Part shown: piece by piece, positions 59,375 to 64,000 of the stretch
How positions within the stretch are numbered: the first letter of the stretch is position 1
Layout of the letters: each line of letters opens with the position of its first letter
NCBI GenBank assembly: GCA_905200645.1
Contig: CAJKLD010000002.1
Coordinates: 44,687 to 108,686 of the forward strand
From: an uncultured Phascolarctobacterium sp.
GTDB taxonomy: Bacteria; Bacillota; Negativicutes; Acidaminococcales; Acidaminococcaceae
Direction of reading: 5' to 3'
Length of the DNA stretch: 64,000 bases
Program-made: the position numbers and the translations under genes
The notes under the pieces: model-generated
The model's input: only the letters and a program-made list of their open reading frames with translations
The model's database searches: none
Told to the model about the DNA's origin: nothing

Positions 59375-59416
59375 GCTAACAGAATTGTAGGAGTGGTGAA
59401 TTCCTATTCTGTTAGC
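59375..59416. repeat. Long imperfect hairpin in the decayed region
   Basis: GCTAACAGAAT (59375-59385) is repeated inverted as ATTCTGTTAGC (59406-59416), with an inner AGGA/TCCT pair. A TATAAT lies 26 bp before it. It is not followed by a T run. Role unknown. Confidence 0.5.
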
Positions 59417-59469
59417 GGCATTACTATCATTTTTATAACCAGCATTCAGTATATTTGATATTATAATAA

Positions 59470-59650
59470 CATCAAATGCTTTTGTCAAGCCATTCATGCT
59501 TAACACCATGATTAGTAATTAAAATCAAAAACAACCTTGCAAAACCAACTTCGCCAACATTAGCTTTAACGCCTAATAAAGGCCCCAAAACACACCAATG
59601 TACAACCCGGATAAATAAAAGCTACGGAAACCATAATTACAAAATTATAA
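59470..59650 (-). pseudogene. Frameshifted, truncated madL remnant
   Basis: Minus-strand translation gives FYLSGLYIGVFWG in one frame and, after a shift at the TTTTGGGG run (~59585), LLGVKANVGEVGFARLFLIL, then HEWLDKS and a stop. These match the intact MadL at 63478-63840 (CYLTGVYLGDILG, LLGVKANVGGVGFAMLFLII, GWLDKKS). The C-terminal half is missing. It is a decayed second copy of the malonate carrier subunit. Confidence 0.8.
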
Positions 59651-59691
59651 TTCCGCAGCGTTGTACTTATTATTCTTAAAGGCAAGCCTCT

Positions 59692-59886
59692 TTACTGCTT
59701 GCAAAAATTTAATTTAAGAAATTCCTGAAATTGTTTTGCTACCAAACTTAACTTTTTATCTTTAAGCCACAGCAAGGATATTGGCCGCACACATTTCGGT
59801 TCATTTATAGGTATAATTCTGCAACCATGATTATAAATACCGGACTGAATTGCAGTTTTATTAATTGAAGCATAACAGGAGTATTC
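59692..59886 (-). pseudogene. C-terminal remnant of a LysR-family regulator
   Basis: An open stretch of 64 codons without a plausible start reads INKTAIQSGIYNHGCRIIPI, then NEPKCVRPISLLWLKDKKLS and VAKQFQEFLKL before the stop. This is the usual end of a LysR effector domain. It is cut upstream by an in-frame TAG at 59887-59889. No DNA-binding domain is found nearby. It lies next to the madL remnant, so both may come from one lost locus. Confidence 0.65.
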
Positions 59887-59911
59887 CTAAAATAAAAAAG
59901 AGGTGCTGAAT

Positions 59912-60040
59912 ATGTTAACCAAATAAGTCTTGATTGTGATTCTTCCAAGTATTTTAGCAATGTATACCTTAAGTAAAAAACATACCTACTCGGCAGCGGC
60001 AATTATGGTTTTAGCTATATGCGCTATGTTCCATATTTGA
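59912..60040 (+). pseudogene. Small membrane protein gene interrupted by a stop at codon 5
   Basis: ATG 59912 follows AGAGGTG by seven bases, but codon 5 is TAA (59924-59926). The frame then continues for 37 codons: VLIVILPSILAMYTLSKKHT, YSAAAIMVLAICAMFHI. This gives two short hydrophobic helices, and a strong terminator follows at 60078. The ribosome site and terminator show it was once a gene. No family recognised. Confidence 0.5.
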
Positions 60041-60077
60041 ATCACAAAAACTTCATTAAATAAAATTTATAAAGAAA

Positions 60078-60130
60078 CAGCAAGCTGTATTACTGCAAAG
60101 TGTCACAGCTTGCTGCTTTTTATTTTACTT
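60078..60130 (+). terminator. Terminator after the interrupted small gene
   Basis: Perfect 11-base stem CAGCAAGCTGT/ACAGCTTGCTG, 16-base loop, then TTTTTATTTTA. Confidence 0.85.
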
Positions 60131-60175
60131 TATAAATTGTTACCGTTAAAACTTTATAAGAACAATAGTGCAGTG

Positions 60176-60601
60176 TTACCACTTCTCCGGTACTTCACGC
60201 AATTTATCCATCACAAACATAATATAGGTAACATTGCAGATAACATTTCCTGCGTCATCTTTAATTTTTGCTTCCAGATTAATCGTTGACTGTCCGTTAT
60301 GTATAATTTCACTGGTAACAGTTAAAGCTCCCAACCCGCGCACATTGCTGATATAGTTAATGTTCATATTTAAAGTAGTACAAATTTTGCCAACCGAAGC
60401 GCAGGTAATTCCGGTAACGCAATCTGCCAAAGCGGCCATTGCGCCGCCGTGCACCCCCAGCCAATGATTGGTATGAATATCAAAATCAATGGGCATTTCT
60501 AAAGTAGCGCCGCCGCAATGCACTTCTTTAATTTGAATTTTTAGGACGTTCATAAAAGCATTAGAGCTCCACATTTTACGAATAATTTTTTCAGGCTCCA
60601 T
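60176..60601 (-). CDS. PaaI-family hotdog thioesterase
   Basis: 141 residues. The hotdog-fold signature HTNHWLGVHGGAMAALADC (~43-62) includes the catalytic-type Asp. Such enzymes hydrolyse acyl-CoA thioesters. It follows an AEC transporter by 20 bp and lies downstream of malonate genes, so a role in CoA-ester metabolism of the same operon is possible. Substrate unknown. Confidence 0.85.
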   Translation of the reverse strand: MEPEKIIRKMWSSNAFMNVLKIQIKEVHCGGATLEMPIDFDIHTNHWLGVHGGAMAALADCVTGITCASVGKICTTLNMNINYISNVRGLGALTVTSEIIHNGQSTINLEAKIKDDAGNVICNVTYIMFVMDKLREVPEKW

Positions 60602-60621
60602 TTTTTACCACCTTTCTCGTA

Positions 60622-61575
60622 TTAAAAATATACGTTGACAATAGTCATATACACCGGAATTAACAGCAAACCAAATATGATAGTAATAAAACTCAACGCC
60701 GCCGCATATTGACTGTCGCCGCCATATTGCTTGCAAACTATGGCCATCTGCGTCATAGCGGGCATCGCTGCCTGCATGGTAAACACCTTTACAGAAATAG
60801 GCGCAACTGCTACTAAAGGCACCAACATAAGTACGCATAAAGGACAAACTAAAAAGCGTCCTACTAAGCCAAAAACAATATCCTTTTCAAAATTAAATTC
60901 ACGTAAGTTTATTTTGCTTATTTCTATACCTATAAAAACAAGCGACAGCGGTGTAGTTAAATTGCCTACATACTGAAAGCCACGCAACAAAAAGCGCGGC
61001 AGCTGTATATTGAAAACAATTAACAAAATTGCCGCAGCAAAGCCCATTAACGGCGGTGACCACAATTTGTGCAATACTTTTTTGGAGAAAATCTTTTCAT
61101 GATTGCCCGTTACGTCAGCAACAATATTTTGCACGCCTAAGGTCCAAAAAAAGATTAAATTCACCATATAATAAAGCATTACCGAGGGAATACTTTCATC
61201 ACCAAATAAGGCTAAATTGACAGGCAGGCCTATAAACATAGTATTGGCAATAAAAAAGTTGGTGATAAAAACGCCGCGCCGCCCCTGATGTACCGCGAGC
61301 AGCCTTGCAGCAGCTTTGCCCACAACCATAGCCAGCAGCATAGAAGCAATCGGCAGCAGCATATCAGGAGCCAGCTGTAATAACTTTTGCAAGGTAAAAT
61401 TTTTCGTCAGACTGGTAATCATATATAACGGTAAAGAAACAGAGGTAACTAATTTAGCTATTAAAGCGCTGCTTTGGTCGTCAAACCAACCTTTTTTACT
61501 TAACCAAAATCCTATTGCCACTACAAAAACTATGGTAAAAATACCGTCTAAAGCCTGCAAAACAAAATTTATCAT
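60622..61575 (-). CDS. AEC-family (auxin efflux carrier-like) permease
   Basis: 317 residues, about ten membrane helices in two five-helix repeats. FFIANTMFIGLPVNLALFG and PAMTQMAIVCKQYGGDSQYA are the conserved AEC segments. Bacterial members transport dicarboxylates such as malate or malonate. It lies 130 bp downstream of the citG-like gene and may be a second uptake route in the malonate locus. Confidence 0.87.
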   Translation of the reverse strand: MINFVLQALDGIFTIVFVVAIGFWLSKKGWFDDQSSALIAKLVTSVSLPLYMITSLTKNFTLQKLLQLAPDMLLPIASMLLAMVVGKAAARLLAVHQGRRGVFITNFFIANTMFIGLPVNLALFGDESIPSVMLYYMVNLIFFWTLGVQNIVADVTGNHEKIFSKKVLHKLWSPPLMGFAAAILLIVFNIQLPRFLLRGFQYVGNLTTPLSLVFIGIEISKINLREFNFEKDIVFGLVGRFLVCPLCVLMLVPLVAVAPISVKVFTMQAAMPAMTQMAIVCKQYGGDSQYAAALSFITIIFGLLLIPVYMTIVNVYF

Positions 61576-61608
61576 GAATATCCCTCTTCTTTCTGTTTAA
61601 TGCACAAT

Positions 61609-61633
61609 AAGGTTCGGCTTGTTACCGAACCTT
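61609..61633. other. Hairpin in the leader of the AEC permease gene
   Basis: Perfect nine-base stem AAGGTTCGG/CCGAACCTT with a seven-base loop, no T run on either strand. It lies between the possible promoter and the start codon. Confidence 0.5.
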
Positions 61634-61652
61634 ACCATGCAAAATGGAGGAG

Positions 61653-61680
61653 TCTTTATCGCATTTGTGTTGTATGTCAA
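61653..61680 (-). promoter_or_regulatory. Possible promoter of the AEC permease/thioesterase genes
   Basis: Minus strand TTGACA (61675-61680), 16 bp, TAAAGA (61653-61658). Good -35, poor -10. Confidence 0.4.
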
Positions 61681-61704
61681 GAATTTCCTAATATACCAAT
61701 GTCC

Positions 61705-62667
61705 CTAAAATATATCGTATGGAAATTCCTTATTTTCAAGTAAATATAAAGTTATAGTTATGGATAGCAAATCAGCGCTGCCGCCCGGACTTATCCGTTT
61801 AGATTCAAAATATTTTTCTGCTTTAGCAATAGCCTTTCTGCCTAAATCGGTAAACACACCGCCTAATGCTAAAATGTTGGCAGCTATATTCTGAACTTCA
61901 AACAAAGTTGCCAAATCTGTACGCCAAACTACATTGCTGTCTTCTACTACTGTCATTAGTGCAATAAGCGTCTGCACAAGAGCATCATTTAAATTTGCAC
62001 CCTTGTCAACTGCCTGCTTTAGCGCCGGTAACCCATGCTTAAGAACGCTGGGAAAACCTTTTTCTACCTCACCGCGAATCCCGGTAATACCGCTTTCTTT
62101 AAAAAGTTTTTCACCGGCTGTAGTTCCCCTATATGCCAAGGAACGCAATTCTTTATCAACTAAGCCAGCAGTCATATTTTTTAGCAACGGAATAATTGCT
62201 TGTCTGTCGCCGCCGTGGCTCATGGCATAGCCTGCTACGCCGCTTACTAAACCACCGGCAAAAAGTATACCTCTTTGAGTATTAATTCCTTTAGTTACTC
62301 TTAATAATTCACGTTCGGCACTAATTCCATAAGAACGAATTTTTTTGAACAATTCATCAAGCGAACCTTGATGAGCCGTACCAATATCCTGTAAATCCTG
62401 AAAAGCCTTACTCAGTACCGCAGAACTCATCATGAAAGTTATAATACTCATATCATTATGCGAACCATTGGATAATCTTGTTACCAAGCCCGGTTTTGGA
62501 TGCGTGTTAACCTCCAATAAAATAGCCTGCGTTAAATACTGACTGGTTTTCTGTAAGTCAGCATCGAAGGAGGAAAGCTGGCAAGTGTAATATTGATTAA
62601 TTATTTTTATTTCATCGTTGTCTACTCTTTGAAGTAAAATATTTTGCTCATTCATAACACTAACCAA
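61705..62667 (-). CDS. Triphosphoribosyl-dephospho-CoA synthase (CitG/MdcB/MadG-like)
   Basis: 320 residues. Makes the prosthetic-group precursor 2'-(5''-triphosphoribosyl)-3'-dephospho-CoA for the acyl carrier subunit of malonate or citrate enzymes. The family motifs THPKPGLVTRLSNGSHNDM and RGILFAGGLVSG are clear. TTG 62667 lies four bases after GAGGAG; the first ATG (62655) is 16 bases away, so TTG is preferred but unsure. Its place after madM supports the malonate decarboxylase role. Confidence 0.88.
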   Translation of the reverse strand: MVSVMNEQNILLQRVDNDEIKIINQYYTCQLSSFDADLQKTSQYLTQAILLEVNTHPKPGLVTRLSNGSHNDMSIITFMMSSAVLSKAFQDLQDIGTAHQGSLDELFKKIRSYGISAERELLRVTKGINTQRGILFAGGLVSGVAGYAMSHGGDRQAIIPLLKNMTAGLVDKELRSLAYRGTTAGEKLFKESGITGIRGEVEKGFPSVLKHGLPALKQAVDKGANLNDALVQTLIALMTVVEDSNVVWRTDLATLFEVQNIAANILALGGVFTDLGRKAIAKAEKYFESKRISPGGSADLLSITITLYLLENKEFPYDIF

Positions 62668-62706
62668 CTTTCTCCTCAGCTTATGCTTTGTATTATACCA
62701 TATTGA

Positions 62707-63462
62707 TTAACCAAAAATTGCTTTAGTCAGCAAATAGAAAATGGACGGGAAGGTCAAGCAGCCGGAACCGGTATAGAAGGTTGCCGTCATTGCACAGTAG
62801 GGAACCAATTTAGGGTCAACTGCCGCCATACCGGCTGCAGTACCGGAGGTAGTACCCATGATACCGCCAAATACCATTGCGGATTGAGGGTTATTCAAAC
62901 CAATCATTTTAGCAACAAACGGAGTCATAATCATAACCAAAACGGATTTTACAACGCCTGCTGCGATAGAAATTGCAATAACCTCGGAAGAAGCGCCCAA
63001 TGCAGCACCGGTTACAGGACCAACAACGAAGGTTGCAACGCCTGCGCCAATGGTGCAAAGGTCAACAGGAGAACGATAGCCAAACATATAAGCAATGGCT
63101 ACGCCTGCAATCCAAGAGGTAACCAAGCCAAATACTAAAGAAAGAACACCGACAGCGCCTACTTTTTTAATTTCGCGTAGGTCAGCGCCGAAAGCAGTAG
63201 ATACGATAGCAAAGTCACGGAACATTGCGCCGCCCATCATGCCGATACCGGCAAACATAGGAATGGAAGCAATACCTTTAGCACCGTGGCCAATATAAGC
63301 CAAAACCAAGCCGAAGAAAATGGCTACTGCAGAACCGTGAATACGCCCCTTGGTCAAGCCTGCCATTTTATAAGCAATTAAGTTAGTAAGACCAATAAGA
63401 ACGAATGCAAAAATCAGGCCGTTCTTAGTCAATACTTTAGTTAACATTGCCATTAAATCCAT
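62707..63462 (-). CDS. madM: Malonate carrier subunit MadM
   Basis: 251 residues, highly hydrophobic with about eight to nine helices. GHGAKGIASIPMFAGIGMMGG, NNPQSAMVFGGIMGTTSGTA and LVPYCAMTATFYTGSGCLTF fit MadM of the sodium-dependent malonate transporter MadLM. It follows madL by 15 bp and precedes the citG-like gene, close to the madF-L-M order of Malonomonas. Confidence 0.92.
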   Translation of the reverse strand: MDLMAMLTKVLTKNGLIFAFVLIGLTNLIAYKMAGLTKGRIHGSAVAIFFGLVLAYIGHGAKGIASIPMFAGIGMMGGAMFRDFAIVSTAFGADLREIKKVGAVGVLSLVFGLVTSWIAGVAIAYMFGYRSPVDLCTIGAGVATFVVGPVTGAALGASSEVIAISIAAGVVKSVLVMIMTPFVAKMIGLNNPQSAMVFGGIMGTTSGTAAGMAAVDPKLVPYCAMTATFYTGSGCLTFPSIFYLLTKAIFG

Positions 63463-63477
63463 AATTTACACCTCCTA

Positions 63478-63840
63478 TTAGTTTTTTTGACCGCCCAATT
63501 TACTCAAGAGCGGAATGCAGATGAATCCTAAAACGATACCCAGAACGCCGCCTAAAACCGCTACGGCACCGCCGGAAAGAGCAGCAGCTACGTTTTGAAT
63601 AGAACTCATTGCAACAACGATAGGAATATACATTGCGGACCAGAAAGCAATACCTTCCTGACTTTTCTTATCAAGCCAGCCTGCGTCGATACCCTTATTA
63701 CTAAGAATAATCAGGAACAGCATGGCAAAACCAACGCCACCAACATTAGCTTTTACGCCAAGCAAAGCACCAAGAATATCACCAAGATATACACCAGTTA
63801 AATAGCAGAATGCCAGTAATGCAACACCATAAATAACCAT
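63478..63840 (-). CDS. madL: Malonate carrier subunit MadL
   Basis: 120 residues, four membrane helices. CYLTGVYLGDILGALLGVKA at the N-terminus and GIDAGWLDKKSQEGIAFWSAM in the middle are typical of MadL. It forms the malonate/Na+ carrier with MadM. A decayed copy lies at 59470-59650. Confidence 0.92.
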   Translation of the reverse strand: MVIYGVALLAFCYLTGVYLGDILGALLGVKANVGGVGFAMLFLIILSNKGIDAGWLDKKSQEGIAFWSAMYIPIVVAMSSIQNVAAALSGGAVAVLGGVLGIVLGFICIPLLSKLGGQKN

Positions 63841-63872
63841 TATTACACCACCTTAGTACAATTTTTTATTAT

Positions 63873-63898
63873 CGCTGCTCTGCGCCTACAGAGCAGCG
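63873..63898. other. Hairpin between the biotin carrier gene and madL
   Basis: Perfect ten-base stem CGCTGCTCTG/CAGAGCAGCG with a six-base loop and no adjacent T run. Likely an mRNA-stabilising or partial attenuating element within the operon. Confidence 0.55.
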
Positions 63899-63940
63899 AA
63901 ACAACTAAAGGCTTAAAATATTCAGTTTTAGAAGCCTGAA

Positions 63941-64000
63941 TTATTCAACGATAGCAACAACTTGACCTGCGCTTACACGGTCGCCGGGTTGTACTTTATA
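63941..64000 (-). CDS. Biotin carboxyl carrier protein, C-terminal end (partial)
   Basis: The last 19 codons, reading YKVQPGDRVSAGQVVAIVE and a stop, run off the right edge. This is the end of a biotinyl/lipoyl domain, downstream of the modified lysine. Directly before madL on the same strand, it is most likely MadF, the biotin carrier of sodium-pumping malonate decarboxylase. A carrier of a related decarboxylase cannot be excluded. Confidence 0.8.
   Translation of the reverse strand, partial: YKVQPGDRVSAGQVVAIVE

Overview
The window (coordinates 1-64000) reads as chromosome of an anaerobic, diderm Firmicute of the class Negativicutes, probably near Phascolarctobacterium/Acidaminococcus. The main reasons are two OmpM-type porins, each with an N-terminal SLH domain and a C-terminal beta barrel ending in Phe. 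A monomeric [FeFe]-hydrogenase, a large Mrp-type cation antiporter operon and a malonate decarboxylase/transport locus agree with this. The taxonomic call is inference from gene content; no rRNA gene is present.

Layout. 1-4.2 kb (minus): partial gene, adenine deaminase, purine permease, methionine aminopeptidase. 4.3-10.3 kb: DedA protein, threonine-aldolase-like enzyme, LarA-type racemase, and a phosphatase/STAS/ATPase partner-switching module. 10.3-18.3 kb (minus): an NHLM-type peptide export operon (two HlyD adaptors, C39-peptidase ABC, second ABC) ending in three small double-glycine leader peptides. 18.5-26.1 kb (minus): eleven-gene Mrp/Mbh-type antiporter operon with three MrpD/NuoL-like subunits. 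26.2-34.2 kb (minus): murI, galU, HAD phosphatase, M23 and NlpC/P60 cell-wall enzymes, a degenerate AAA+ regulator, a radical SAM protein. 34.6-43.1 kb: lipoprotein, tcdA, a 22-residue membrane peptide, the two SLH porins, [FeFe]-hydrogenase, tRNA-Gly(CCC), a LysR regulator and a secreted protein. 43.1-44.6 kb: a stand-alone ATPase gene behind two regular repeat arrays and between two copies of one terminator segment. 44.8-51.5 kb (plus): tetrapyrrole operon from glutamyl-tRNA to uroporphyrinogen III and precorrin-2. 51.5-51.7 kb: a DnaA-box cluster. 51.7-59.3 kb: tatD, metG, rsmI, gluQ, asparaginase and small membrane proteins. 59.3-60.1 kb: a stretch of broken genes. 60.2-64 kb (minus): biotin carrier tail, madL, madM, citG-like gene, AEC transporter, thioesterase.

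How the parts fit. The energy genes (hydrogenase, Mrp antiporter, biotin-dependent malonate decarboxylation with MadLM uptake) suit a fermenter using sodium gradients. The tetrapyrrole operon can feed corrinoid synthesis. The most unusual regions are the peptide export operon with three unrelated cargo peptides and no recognisable modifying enzyme, the repeat-flanked ATPase cassette, the DnaA-box cluster, and the decayed second madL locus.
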